Source: Tichowtungia sp964398915 (GTDB lineage: Bacteria > Verrucomicrobiota > Kiritimatiellia > Kiritimatiellales > Tichowtungiaceae). From it: DNA of 64,000 nucleotides. The notes under the pieces are model-generated. The model searched no databases, was not told where the DNA came from, and saw only the letters and a program-made list of their open reading frames with translations. Each line of letters opens with the position of its first letter. Position 1 is the first letter of the stretch. The position numbers and the translations under genes were made by a program. Where the stretch lies: assembly GCA_964398915.1 (NCBI GenBank), contig CAYNOR010000007.1, positions 47,154 through 111,153 on the forward strand, in the 5' to 3' direction. Of this stretch, positions 51,790-60,297 are shown piece after piece.

Positions 51790-53322
51790 CTAAGGCTGAG
51801 CGCGTATCCGGAAGAACTCTTTACCCGCCGCAGGCACTGTCCACTCCACCGATTGTTCTGTATTGGTCCAGTTGATTAGATCGCTCGATTTCATCATCTG
51901 CAATCTCACGTTTATGTTGGTCCCAACAACCTGAACCATCATTTCTCCCATGGCCAGATCGCCAACAGTTGATTCCGTGTAATAACCGAAGACGGATGAG
52001 TTGCTTTCAATGTAAGACCGCACGAACGAATCGTCATGAATTGGCGACCAGCCGTGCTCAACTTCCCATCCGTCTTTAAATCCGTCGTTGTCTGAATCCG
52101 GATTGTTTGGATTCGTGCCGTACCGCACTTCCGCCACATTACTTAAACCATCCTGGTCGTCATCTGGAAGATTCTCCTGATATTCATAAGCGCCCATGTC
52201 TACCCGGCTATTATAAATGCGAGGATTGCCGTCCAAATCCATAGGCCTCGGCGCATAAGCGTTAATTCCCGCATCAATGCATAAAGACCCAGCAGACAAC
52301 CGGTAATTTTCCAGATCGCGAGCAGCAAATGCTGGCGCATTAGTAATATTCCCGAGCACGCCATGACTCAGCGTTGGTGAACAGGAATACAAGACGGGTA
52401 CTTCACTGCCGATGTCATTCGGGGTATTGTAGTAAACGATTGAATTCCTAGCCTCCCCGTAATACCCGTCCGAATACATCCCTCCACTATACTCCGCACT
52501 ATTTCCGGTAATAGTGCAGTTATATGCTCTACAACTCGATAATCCACCGCCGGATTCGGAGGCGGCATTTTTCACAAAAAGGCACCCGAATGCATCCCCA
52601 CCACGAGCCATTCCTCCACCGTTACGGGCAGTGTTCCCTCTAAAAACAGAGTTAGATGCGATTCCACTGGAAGAAAGTCCGCCCCCATCCCCATTAAAAG
52701 CTGCATTATCCTCTATGATACAATCGGCCACACTGCTAGAGCTCACTTGATAATAACGGAGATACAGTCCACCCCCCGATCCAAATAAAGAACAATTTCC
52801 TCTAACAATGCAGTTATTCAAACGAAATTGACCGAATACGCCGCCGCCATCTCCCCATGCGGTGTTATTTAGAATCACACAATTGGTTAATACTGATGGG
52901 ATATCGAGACTACTCACACCGAAGATTGCTCCACCCACACTGGGGTCATCGGACTCATCCACAAAACCGTTTTGCATGGTAAAGCCATCAATTACAACCG
53001 TCACATTTTCGTTTTCGTTCACGTGCAAACAACGGCAAAACCACTGCGCATCAATAATGGTTTCGGAGGGCCCGTTAACGCTCTGAAGAGTGAGAGGCTT
53101 ATTAATGACGATCTCAACGGTCAGCTTATAGATCCCATTCGTCACCCAAATCACATCGCCGGTAGATGCGGCATTAACCGCCGTTTGGATATCTGTCGCG
53201 GCGGAAGCCCAGTTCGTATACGGCGCAACCGGCGCTGAGTTATTCAAATCCACATACCGCTCTACCGCCGAGGCTGAAAAACAAAGAGCGCCCGCAAGTC
53301 CTGTCACGATCCATCTTTTCAT
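51790..53322 (-). CDS. Secreted right-handed beta-helix protein with calcium-binding repeat
   Basis: This 510-residue protein starts MKRWIVTGLAGALCFSASA, a signal peptide, after a GGAG site; 48 upstream codons are rejected. Residues ~25-370 have parallel beta-helix rungs of the choice-of-anchor-Q type (AATDIQTAVNAASTGDVIWV, repeated NCxIxxN and GGGxx turns, final SLCIDAGINAYAP, DMGAYEY). Residues ~375-420 hold Asp-rich thrombospondin-3-like calcium motifs (DDDQDGLSN, DSDNDGFKDGWE). The last ~80 residues end in KEFFRIRAQP, a C-terminal domain common in secreted Kiritimatiellota/Verrucomicrobia proteins. Probably a surface or secreted polysaccharide-binding or -degrading protein; no catalytic residues could be assigned. 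Confidence 0.82.
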   Translation of the reverse strand: MKRWIVTGLAGALCFSASAVERYVDLNNSAPVAPYTNWASAATDIQTAVNAASTGDVIWVTNGIYKLTVEIVINKPLTLQSVNGPSETIIDAQWFCRCLHVNENENVTVVIDGFTMQNGFVDESDDPSVGGAIFGVSSLDIPSVLTNCVILNNTAWGDGGGVFGQFRLNNCIVRGNCSLFGSGGGLYLRYYQVSSSSVADCIIEDNAAFNGDGGGLSSSGIASNSVFRGNTARNGGGMARGGDAFGCLFVKNAASESGGGLSSCRAYNCTITGNSAEYSGGMYSDGYYGEARNSIVYYNTPNDIGSEVPVLYSCSPTLSHGVLGNITNAPAFAARDLENYRLSAGSLCIDAGINAYAPRPMDLDGNPRIYNSRVDMGAYEYQENLPDDDQDGLSNVAEVRYGTNPNNPDSDNDGFKDGWEVEHGWSPIHDDSFVRSYIESNSSVFGYYTESTVGDLAMGEMMVQVVGTNINVRLQMMKSSDLINWTNTEQSVEWTVPAAGKEFFRIRAQP

Positions 53323-53578
53323 CAACGACACTCCTTTTTCAAAGTGAACTACTCTTGCATTACGAGTCTGAAAGTAGCCCTCCCGCCCGGTTTTGCACAG
53401 CGGATTCTGGGGAAATGTAATGGACCTCTGTGACTGCGCACGGTGGGCGCGGCTTTCTGGGGCCAACGGCCCCGGCTACAGAAATCGTGAATGTCTGGCC
53501 GTCGCTCCACCTTTTGCGGCTTAGCGCCTTGGCGAGAGAACTCTTTACCCTTCGCGGATACCGGTGGATCAACAGCCA
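53323..53578. other. Intergenic region with single-arm 8-nt array
   Basis: Between the beta-helix gene and vapC. It holds three 8-nt units (TTTTGCGG, CTTAGCGC, CTTGGCGA; 53512-53535). The rest, GC-rich, shows no ORF or terminator I can support. Confidence 0.55.
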
Positions 53579-53977
53579 TTACGACCAGTCGGCAAGGTTC
53601 AACCCTTTGATCCGTTTAAAATCGCGGGTGTTGTTGGTAACGAGTGTTGCATTAACCGATCTGGCGTGAGCTGCAATCAGCATATCCATTGCCCCGACCG
53701 GAGTTCCGTCCCGTTCGAGTTGAGCGCGGATTTCTCCGTAGTGTTGTGCCGCCGAGGGAGCGAATGGAAGGATTGTGAATGGCGATAAAAATTCCATGAG
53801 CGCCAGCCGATTTTTTTCCGGATCAGCGCTTTTTTCACATCCATACTCGAGTTCGCTGACGGTGATGGAGGAGATCAGTAAATCTTCCGGACGGTGCCGA
53901 GTGATTTGCTGTATGACCGCCGGGTTTTTCTGACGGATGATAAAAATGCAGATATTGGTATCCAGCATGTAGCGCAT
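53579..53977 (-). CDS. vapC: VapC-type PIN-domain toxin
   Basis: This 132-residue PIN ribonuclease toxin starts MRYMLDTNICIFIIRQK with the first catalytic Asp in LDTN. The second acidic residue is in SSITVSELEYG, the third and fourth in PVGAMDMLIAAHARSVNATLVTNNTRDF. The closest characterised type is VapC/MvpT, which cleaves initiator tRNA. Its ATG overlaps the antitoxin stop (ATGA). All catalytic residues are present, so the toxin is likely active. Confidence 0.95.
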   Translation of the reverse strand: MRYMLDTNICIFIIRQKNPAVIQQITRHRPEDLLISSITVSELEYGCEKSADPEKNRLALMEFLSPFTILPFAPSAAQHYGEIRAQLERDGTPVGAMDMLIAAHARSVNATLVTNNTRDFKRIKGLNLADWS

Positions 53978-54201
53978 CAGAAAGCCCGCTGATCGAGTTC
54001 CGGTTGTTTACGTTCTTCCATGAAATCGCCGGTAAAGCGCTTAAGGCTGGCAACAAAGCCGGCCCAGGGAGTTTTTCGGGGGATGAGCATAATCACTCCG
54101 TCGAGGCTGGTAATGAAAACATCTGTTCCGTCCAGCCGGTATTCTTTCGGCAGTCGTACGGCCTGACTGCGACCATTCGTAAAAAGCTTGGCTGTTTGCA
54201 T
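53977..54201 (-). CDS. vapB: VapB-type antitoxin (AbrB/SpoVT fold)
   Basis: This 74-residue antitoxin starts MQTAKLFTNGRSQAVRLPKE, the swapped-hairpin AbrB/VapB DNA-binding motif (GRSQAVRLPKEYRL). The C-terminal ~30 residues (WAGFVASLKRFTGDFMEERK) should bind and inhibit the PIN toxin. AAGGAG precedes the start. It overlaps vapC by 3-4 bases. A perfect palindrome 17 bases upstream (54218-54235) is the probable operator for VapBC autorepression. Confidence 0.95.
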   Translation of the reverse strand: MQTAKLFTNGRSQAVRLPKEYRLDGTDVFITSLDGVIMLIPRKTPWAGFVASLKRFTGDFMEERKQPELDQRAF

Positions 54202-54217
54202 GACTCATCTCCTTAGA

Positions 54218-54235
54218 TATATACCGTAGTATATA
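54218..54235 (-). promoter_or_regulatory. Operator palindrome of vapBC
   Basis: TATATAC-CGTA-GTATATA, 7-bp perfect arms, 17 bases upstream of the vapB start. AT-rich arms may also supply the -10 element. Confidence 0.75.
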
Positions 54236-54293
54236 CCCAATAATTTGAGAGTCAACTTTCGCGGATGAATAGGTTTCGGGTGAAGTGCGCTGG

Positions 54294-56048
54294 TTAAAAC
54301 TTCACCTTCTCACACTGCTTCAGGATTTGTTCTAACCCGCCTTGCAATTGTTCCATCGTTTCAGGTGCCATTGCTGCGGGAGCTCCGTAACGGCAGGCTT
54401 CCAGTTGTTCAAAAACAGTGCGCAGTGCATGGACTTGTTTCGGGTCAATGCCGGTGCCGGTCAGTGCCTGAAGCACCGTGGACGCGGTGACGTCGCCGGG
54501 TGATAGATTCAGGCGGTGCCCGAAGTAATCAGCCTGCGCATACCACAACGCATCATAGAACGCTTTAACGTCACCCTGTTTGCGTGCGTGTACGGCCGTA
54601 CGCAGTGCTTTACGGGCGGCTTTAGGGGCTTTTTGTCTTCTTACCCTCGCGGTATCGCCCTGTCGTGTTTTATGAAATTTCCGGGCGAAGAAAAAGATGC
54701 CGGTCAGAATGAGCGCCGCAGGGACTGCCCATAACCATGGGCGGACGGTCTGCCATAAATTTTTCACCTGACTTTCAATCCGCTGAATATCGCTTTCCGT
54801 TGCAAACGGGGTTTCCGGCGGGGGCAGAACAAGCGAATCTTTTGCGGCAAAAACCTGTGCCACGTTATTGGATGAAGCCTCGACTGTAATTGGAATCGCT
54901 GCGCTGTTCAGTATGCGGTACTGCCCGGACTGAGTGTCAAAATAAGAAAAAGCGATGGGTGGAATTTCTGTAACATTTGCATCACGCGGCGAGATCACCT
55001 GTTCAAACCGAACCCCGTTATCTTCCGGCTTGCGTACCGGTTCGCCGAAGAGCCGGAATGATCCGTTGGCCGGGATGGCCGGGATCATGACCCGGTCGAA
55101 GTTCCCGTCACCGCTGATGGTCATAGCCAGCGTGATCGGATCTCCCGGCTGCACCTTTAGCGGTTGCGCGGTGACTTGAAATTCGAACCGGCCTACGGCA
55201 CCGCTGAACCCCGCAGGTTTGCCCTGTTCCGGCAGTGGCATCACTTCAATCGTTGCTTTTTCAACTTCAACATCCACCGGACGCGTCTCGTTGCGCTGGA
55301 AAAGAGAGCCGAAAAACGGATCGTTTGACCGCTGGTTTTGATTCTGGGTGATGATTTGAACCGTTATGACAGGTGCGAATGCAAAGTCCCCAGAACTCAC
55401 GGCCCGTGTGCGGCAGTGAAATCTTCGGACCTCATAAACGACATTACTGATCGCCACGCGATCGGGCTGAATTTCCTGCCATTTTAATTCGCTCAGTCCG
55501 GTTTCCGGCATACCCTGAAGATTGATATTGCCCGCCATTTGCAGACCTTGCCGTGAATAGATGGACAGGGTCAGTCCGAAGGGTTCCTGCACATAAGCGC
55601 TTTTACGATCCGGCTCAAGACGGGCGAAAAGAATTTCTGACCAGCTTTGCGGCTGTGAGGCATCGCCGGACGTAGCGACGACTTTCAGCTCGCCTTGCAG
55701 AGTTTTTGTTTCCTTGTCTGCGGTGTAATCAAACGGTCCGATTTTAAACGTACCGGTTTTTTGAGGGGCAATTTGAAAGCTGTAGGTGGTGAAGCTATCT
55801 GTTTTTCCGTTGACCCAGCTGGTTTGTTGCGACTGACTCACGCCGGAAAAGCGCAGGCCGGGAACCTCCGGTAAAGCAGGCGGCTGTATTTTTTTTGCAT
55901 TTCGAACTTCAATACTCAGCGTGGCCGACTCACCCAGCTGGATCAGCGGCGGCTGAATCGTCATCGTCGCCTCAAAGCCGAAAACACGGGTCGCCACCAC
56001 GCTGCACGCAATCAGTAATCTGAAATCTGCAATCTTCAATTCACACAC
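54294..56048 (-). CDS. batD: BatD-like oxygen-tolerance protein
   Basis: This ~584-residue membrane protein has an N-terminal signal, Ig-like beta domains (PPLIQLGESATLSIEVRNAKK, YSFQIAPQKTGTFKIGP), a TM helix at ~435-455 (WLWAVPAALILTGIFFF) and a cytosolic helical tail. This is the BatD/DUF4381 layout. It is the last gene of the moxR-bat operon. The start is odd: GTG 56048 is 3 nt from AGGAG, while TTG 56039 is spaced better (8 nt). The first ~12 codons (ELKIADFRLLIA) are encoded by a heptamer array, so the repeat now forms the signal region. Confidence 0.85.
   Translation of the reverse strand: MCELKIADFRLLIACSVVATRVFGFEATMTIQPPLIQLGESATLSIEVRNAKKIQPPALPEVPGLRFSGVSQSQQTSWVNGKTDSFTTYSFQIAPQKTGTFKIGPFDYTADKETKTLQGELKVVATSGDASQPQSWSEILFARLEPDRKSAYVQEPFGLTLSIYSRQGLQMAGNINLQGMPETGLSELKWQEIQPDRVAISNVVYEVRRFHCRTRAVSSGDFAFAPVITVQIITQNQNQRSNDPFFGSLFQRNETRPVDVEVEKATIEVMPLPEQGKPAGFSGAVGRFEFQVTAQPLKVQPGDPITLAMTISGDGNFDRVMIPAIPANGSFRLFGEPVRKPEDNGVRFEQVISPRDANVTEIPPIAFSYFDTQSGQYRILNSAAIPITVEASSNNVAQVFAAKDSLVLPPPETPFATESDIQRIESQVKNLWQTVRPWLWAVPAALILTGIFFFARKFHKTRQGDTARVRRQKAPKAARKALRTAVHARKQGDVKAFYDALWYAQADYFGHRLNLSPGDVTASTVLQALTGTGIDPKQVHALRTVFEQLEACRYGAPAAMAPETMEQLQGGLEQILKQCEKVKF
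56008..56042. repeat. Heptamer array forming the 5' end of batD
   Basis: Five units on the plus strand (GCAATCA, GTAATCT, GAAATCT, GCAATCT, TCAATTC) are exactly in register. On the minus strand they encode the start of BatD. Confidence 0.8.
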
Positions 56049-56050
56049 TC

Positions 56051-56581
56051 CTACCAGTCTTTTTCCACCCGGACGGGCCCGCCCAGAAATGGTTTCAGGT
56101 TTGTCCGTTGATCCTGCTCATCCTGTTTCATCGCGTCAAGTAACTGCTGGGCCTCTTCCTTACTCATCTCGCCGGCCTGCTTAGGCTGAGCTGGCTGCGG
56201 CTGATCCTGACTCTGCTGTTGATCGGCCTGATCCGGTTGATTCTTCCCCTTTTGCTGATCCTGCTGTTGATCCTTTTTGTCGTCCTGCCCGCTCTGTTGC
56301 TTTTGTTGATCCTGTTGCTGATCCTGCTTCTGATCCTGCTGGTTTTGATCTTTATTCTGCTGATCTTTTTGCTGTTGCTGTTCTTCAATCAGCTTTTTCA
56401 GCTTCAGGAGTTTTTCGTCCTGTGGGAATTTTTCGAGAGCTTCTGCAACCAGATTGCTGGCGACCGGAGTGTTGCCGTAAATATATTCTTTGGCAGGCGG
56501 ATTAAAAAGTTGAGTAGCGGTTTGTGCCGAAGCGGTGGCGCATAGCGCGAGGCAAATTAAGATGGATGGATAACGTTTCAT
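56051..56581 (-). CDS. Gln-rich BatC-like exported protein
   Basis: This 176-residue protein has a signal peptide (MKRYPSILICLALCATASAQ), a short helical N-domain (~25-65, EALEKFPQDEKLLKLKKLIE), then ~70 residues almost entirely Gln, Asp and Lys (~66-135), made of codon-level triplet repeats. It ends with a conserved tail (MSKEEAQQLLDAMKQDE, then VEKDW) like BatC/TPR proteins of Bacteroidetes. It overlaps batB by 4 bases. The low-complexity tract is probably a flexible spacer; it is prone to length change by slippage. Confidence 0.75.
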   Translation of the reverse strand: MKRYPSILICLALCATASAQTATQLFNPPAKEYIYGNTPVASNLVAEALEKFPQDEKLLKLKKLIEEQQQQKDQQNKDQNQQDQKQDQQQDQQKQQSGQDDKKDQQQDQQKGKNQPDQADQQQSQDQPQPAQPKQAGEMSKEEAQQLLDAMKQDEQDQRTNLKPFLGGPVRVEKDW

Positions 56582-58383
56582 GGCTTTAGCGGATTGGAGG
56601 GATAAACAATTTCGATGACTTTACGGTTGTTCTCATTGAACTGCTGAAATTCCTGCGCCAGTTTTTCATCCAGATCGAACGCCCATTTGCGGGCTGGTTT
56701 ATCGTCCAGCATGATGTCGGCCGCTGTTTTGTATTCATATGCGGCGATGGCCTGTTTGGCTTTTTCCATGTCGTCTTTGGTTTCTCGTACTGCTTTTGAT
56801 AACATCGAAAGTTGTTTGTCAGCCTGTTGCTTAAGTCCCATCGCCATCCGATTGTCTGGCGAATAATTTTCGAAAATCGGTGCCAAAATATCTTTGGCCT
56901 TCTCGTAGTTTTCTTTGGCGGTCTTTGCTTTGAACTCCTTCAACAAGGCGTCAGCTTCCTGAATCAGTTTCGCCGAACTGCTGATGCGCGTAGAGACGAT
57001 CAGATTGATGGAACGTTCGAAATTCTGTTTGGCGGCTTGATCATCCGGTTTGAGCGCGAGAGCCAGTTCAAAGAGATCCGCGGCCTGTGCTGCTGTGTCA
57101 TAGACCGCATTGGTTTGAGTTGTTGTTCCGGCCAGCAGCGCGGTGCCGCGATTGTAAAGTGCCTTTTGTTTCAGCTTTTCATTTTGAGTCAGCGCGGACG
57201 CTGCGGCGTACGCTTTTTCCGAACCTTGGAAATCCTTCTGCCGGTAGAGCACGTTGCCGCGATTATAGTTTCCGATGTCCGGAAACTTTTCAGCCAGTTG
57301 ATCGATTGCCTGAAGCGCATTGGTGTAATCGCCCTTGCGGTAAGCCTTTTCCCAGCTGGCCGCTTCCGTTTCCTGAGTGGGAAAAAACAGCAGAAACAGC
57401 AAAAGCAAAGCGGGGCGGAACAGTCCTTCGGCCAGCAGGAAAAGCAGGGCGGCGGCGGCGAACCAGACGAAGCGTTCTTCATATACTTTGGCCAGCCGGG
57501 ATTCCTGTTCGTCACGCTGCAGATCGGAGATGCCGAGTTTATAAATCCGGTCGAGGCCGAAATCGCCCGGCGCAGAGCGGACGTAGAATCCGCCGGTTTC
57601 GCGTGCCAGTTTTTCGAGCAACCCCTCGTTCAAAGAACTTTTGACAACCCGGCCCTGCGAATCTTTCGTGTACCCTTCGTTTGAAGGAATCAGTTCGCCC
57701 GACAGTGTGCCGACGCCGATACAGAAGAGCTTTATGTTTTCCTTGCGGAACTGCTCTGCCATGCGGCCAGGATCACCCTCGTGATCCTCACCGTCGGTGA
57801 TGAGGATGACTGCGCGATCCGCTTCTGATTTTGCGTCAAAACTGTCCGCCGCTGTTTTCAGCGCCTGCTCGATAGCGGTTCCTCCGCGCGGAATAATGCC
57901 GGCGTAAAGGTCGTCGAGCATCATCGTGAAGGCGGCGTAGTCGACGGTGACAGGGCATTGCAGGAAGCTGCTGCCCGCAAAAGCAATCAGTCCGATGCGA
58001 TCGCCCTTCAGCTGTTTCACGAAATTGCGCACTGCCCATTGCGCCTGTTTCAAACGGTTCGGTTTGATGTCCTCGGCCAGCATGCTTTTTGATGTGTCGA
58101 GCACAACGATAATATCGAGTCCGCGCTGTTTAACCTCTTCCCAGCGCGAGCCCCATTGCGGACGTGTTATCGCCAGCCCGATGCAGAGCAAAGCGAGTAT
58201 CCGCAAAATCGTGCGGCGGTATCCGTGCTTTTTGCGCCGCCCGGGAATAACGGTGTCCCAGGCACTGGAAGAAATCAGTCGCGCCAGTCGTGCGGTGCGT
58301 TGCCGGTGCATAAAAATAAACAGTCCAATCAGCGGAATGATCAGCAGGAGCCATTTGATAAATTCTGGAGCGCCGAATTTCAT
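56578..58383 (-). CDS. batB: BatB: von Willebrand A protein fused to TPR domain
   Basis: This 601-residue inner-membrane protein has TM helices near residues 8-25 and ~60-78, a VWA domain (~85-285) with MIDAS motif DTSKSM and GGTAIEQAL and ITDGEDHEGDPG, a TM pair at ~310-335, then a periplasmic TPR region (~345-600: AYRKGDYTNALQAIDQLAEK, NYNRGNVLYRQKDFQGSEKA). In the classic operon the TPR part is the separate BatC; here it is joined to BatB, with a short Gln-rich protein following. It overlaps batA by 4 bases. Confidence 0.9.
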   Translation of the reverse strand: MKFGAPEFIKWLLLIIPLIGLFIFMHRQRTARLARLISSSAWDTVIPGRRKKHGYRRTILRILALLCIGLAITRPQWGSRWEEVKQRGLDIIVVLDTSKSMLAEDIKPNRLKQAQWAVRNFVKQLKGDRIGLIAFAGSSFLQCPVTVDYAAFTMMLDDLYAGIIPRGGTAIEQALKTAADSFDAKSEADRAVILITDGEDHEGDPGRMAEQFRKENIKLFCIGVGTLSGELIPSNEGYTKDSQGRVVKSSLNEGLLEKLARETGGFYVRSAPGDFGLDRIYKLGISDLQRDEQESRLAKVYEERFVWFAAAALLFLLAEGLFRPALLLLFLLFFPTQETEAASWEKAYRKGDYTNALQAIDQLAEKFPDIGNYNRGNVLYRQKDFQGSEKAYAAASALTQNEKLKQKALYNRGTALLAGTTTQTNAVYDTAAQAADLFELALALKPDDQAAKQNFERSINLIVSTRISSSAKLIQEADALLKEFKAKTAKENYEKAKDILAPIFENYSPDNRMAMGLKQQADKQLSMLSKAVRETKDDMEKAKQAIAAYEYKTAADIMLDDKPARKWAFDLDEKLAQEFQQFNENNRKVIEIVYPSNPLKP

Positions 58384-59351
58384 TCAGGAAGCCTCCCGAA
58401 GCGTGAGAGGGTTAATATTTTTTCCAAAGACAGGAAAAACAATGCGGCGAGCAGCCAGCTCCCGGACTTTTCTTCGAAGCGGGTGTATTGCAGCATTTCG
58501 ATTTCCGTTTTTTCCAGTTTATCGATTCGGGCATAAACCTCTTCGAGCGTCTTTAGATCGCGGGCGCGGAAAAATTCCGCCTTGCTCAGTTCAGCAATGC
58601 GTTTGAGTGTGGTTTCATCAATTTCCTGCGGCGGCATGGTGAAAAAGCCTTGCCGGACCGGCATGCCGCCGCCGATGCCGATGGTGTAAACCTTGATGCC
58701 GAGCGCGGCGGCGGCCTGTGCGGCATTTTCCGGTTTCAGTTCACCGCGATTGTTCATGCCGTCCGTCAGTAAAATAACGATGCGGCTTTTTGCTTTGCTT
58801 TCACGCAGGCGGTTAACGGCCGACGCAATACCATCGCCGATTGCCGTACCGTCTTCGAGCATGCCGGTTCGTAATCCGTCCAGCCGTTGTTCCAGCCAGC
58901 TGTGGTCAAGCGTGAGCGGTGCGATGGAGTAGGGGAGCGCCGCGAAACCGACCATGCCGATCCGGTCGTCCTTGCGTTTACTGATAAAGCTTCGAATAAC
59001 CTGCTTGGCGGATTCAATGCGGGTTTGAAGTTGACCGTTCCGGGAAAAATCAGGGGTCTCCATAGACGTGGAAAGGTCGAGCAGCAGCACAATATCGACC
59101 CCTTCCGTGTTAACATTGCTTTCCTGTAATCCGCGTTGTGGACGGGCTGTTGCAACGATAAGACAGGCCAGACCCAGAACGTAAAGTGCGGTCAGTACCG
59201 GTTGTAAACGCACGGCCGGACCGACCGGCAGTTTCCTCAGCAAGGCTCCGTCCGGGAAATTGACCGCCGATCCGCGGCGGCGGGCACGCCACCACAGCAG
59301 CGCCGGAATCAGTAACAGCAACAGCAATAAATATGGATACGCTAATTTCAT
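58380..59351 (-). CDS. batA: BatA: von Willebrand A membrane protein
   Basis: This 323-residue protein starts MKLAYPYLLLLLLLIP; the longer frame comes from a 9-nt repeat upstream and is rejected. TM helices are at ~5-22, ~45-65 and the C-terminus (~300-318). The VWA domain (~80-290) has MIDAS DLSTSM, the threonine site EDGTAIGDGI and LTDGMNNRGE. VWA proteins of this operon act with the MoxR ATPase as a metal-dependent chaperone-like or assembly complex, linked to aerotolerance in Bacteroides. Confidence 0.92.
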   Translation of the reverse strand: MKLAYPYLLLLLLLIPALLWWRARRRGSAVNFPDGALLRKLPVGPAVRLQPVLTALYVLGLACLIVATARPQRGLQESNVNTEGVDIVLLLDLSTSMETPDFSRNGQLQTRIESAKQVIRSFISKRKDDRIGMVGFAALPYSIAPLTLDHSWLEQRLDGLRTGMLEDGTAIGDGIASAVNRLRESKAKSRIVILLTDGMNNRGELKPENAAQAAAALGIKVYTIGIGGGMPVRQGFFTMPPQEIDETTLKRIAELSKAEFFRARDLKTLEEVYARIDKLEKTEIEMLQYTRFEEKSGSWLLAALFFLSLEKILTLSRFGRLPE

Positions 59352-59352
59352 T

Positions 59353-60297
59353 TTAATTAGTCTGATTGGTCTGATCAGCCGGAGCCGTTTGTTCAACAAA
59401 CTGTTCAACGGTTTCGAAAGCGTTTTGCATCACATCCTGCTGTGCATCGGCGCGGGCGAATTTTACGAGGTCGGCCTGAGTCATAAAATTATGCAGGGTC
59501 TGTTGCTCTTTGATGGCCAGCCGGTTGTCGGCGGTCATGGAGCGTGTCAGCTCCTCCGTGGTAGACTCGGGTGCATTAAGACTGAACCGGTTTTCGAGGT
59601 AGGTGCGCAGGATCAGCGAGAGTTCTGTGAAGAACGGCTCCGGCGACCATTGTTTTTTGCGCAGAACGTCGAGCGCCTGTTTGGCAATGATGTGCGGAGG
59701 TTGGGGCGGAACGGATGACAGTTGCGCTGTTTTTCGTTTACGGAGGAAGAGCAGGGTCACTAAGCCGGCAATCAGTGCCAGCAGGGCGATGGCCAGCGGC
59801 ACCCACAGCTTGCGTGCAAGTTGCAACGGCGGTTTAACGATATCCTTGATGTCCGAAAGTTTGGTTGCGTTGGTCGCATTCAGTGAACTCTGAACATGCA
59901 GCACAAGCCCGGACAGATCCTGTGTTTTCTGTTCACCGCCGGAAAACGTGCAGACGACCGGGTTTGTGGCGAGCTGCCAGTCACCGATACGGAAAGAACT
60001 CAGCTGGTATATTTCTTCCGACTCCAGAATGGTTTTTGTGAGTTTTTTACCGGCTGACGCCCGTCCGCGGACAGCCACTTCCTTGCCGTTTCCAATGTTC
60101 GGAAAACTGATGGTACTGCCTGCGGGATGGCGGGCGGTCAGGGTTAAGGTGACCGGATCGCCGACGAGGATGGTATTTGTGCTTAGCGTCGCCTGTGCAG
60201 AAAACCCGCCCGCCGGGAGCGGATCCGCCGGCTTTCCGCATCCGGAAAGCACTGCGCAGGACACCGCGCATATAAAATATCGAACATTGAATCTCAT
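59353..60297 (-). CDS. Bat-operon lipoprotein with one TM helix (DUF4381-like)
   Basis: This 314-residue protein has an N-terminal lipobox (LSGC at ~17-20), an Ig-like domain (~30-150, TNTILVGDPVTLTLTARHP), a TM helix at ~170-190 (LWVPLAIALLALIAGLVTLL) and a cytosolic helical tail with LRTYLENRFSLNAPESTTEEL, a pattern of DUF4381/BatD-tail proteins. Both a lipid anchor and an internal TM are predicted, which is unusual. The operon position between DUF58 and batA is constant in this system. Exact function unknown. Confidence 0.8.
   Translation of the reverse strand: MRFNVRYFICAVSCAVLSGCGKPADPLPAGGFSAQATLSTNTILVGDPVTLTLTARHPAGSTISFPNIGNGKEVAVRGRASAGKKLTKTILESEEIYQLSSFRIGDWQLATNPVVCTFSGGEQKTQDLSGLVLHVQSSLNATNATKLSDIKDIVKPPLQLARKLWVPLAIALLALIAGLVTLLFLRKRKTAQLSSVPPQPPHIIAKQALDVLRKKQWSPEPFFTELSLILRTYLENRFSLNAPESTTEELTRSMTADNRLAIKEQQTLHNFMTQADLVKFARADAQQDVMQNAFETVEQFVEQTAPADQTNQTN
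59356..59382. repeat. 9-nt array at the batA upstream boundary
   Basis: Three units (ATTAGTCTG, ATTGGTCTG, ATCAGCCGG) are in register at the 3' end of the lipoprotein gene, encoding its last residues and stop-proximal region. Confidence 0.6.
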
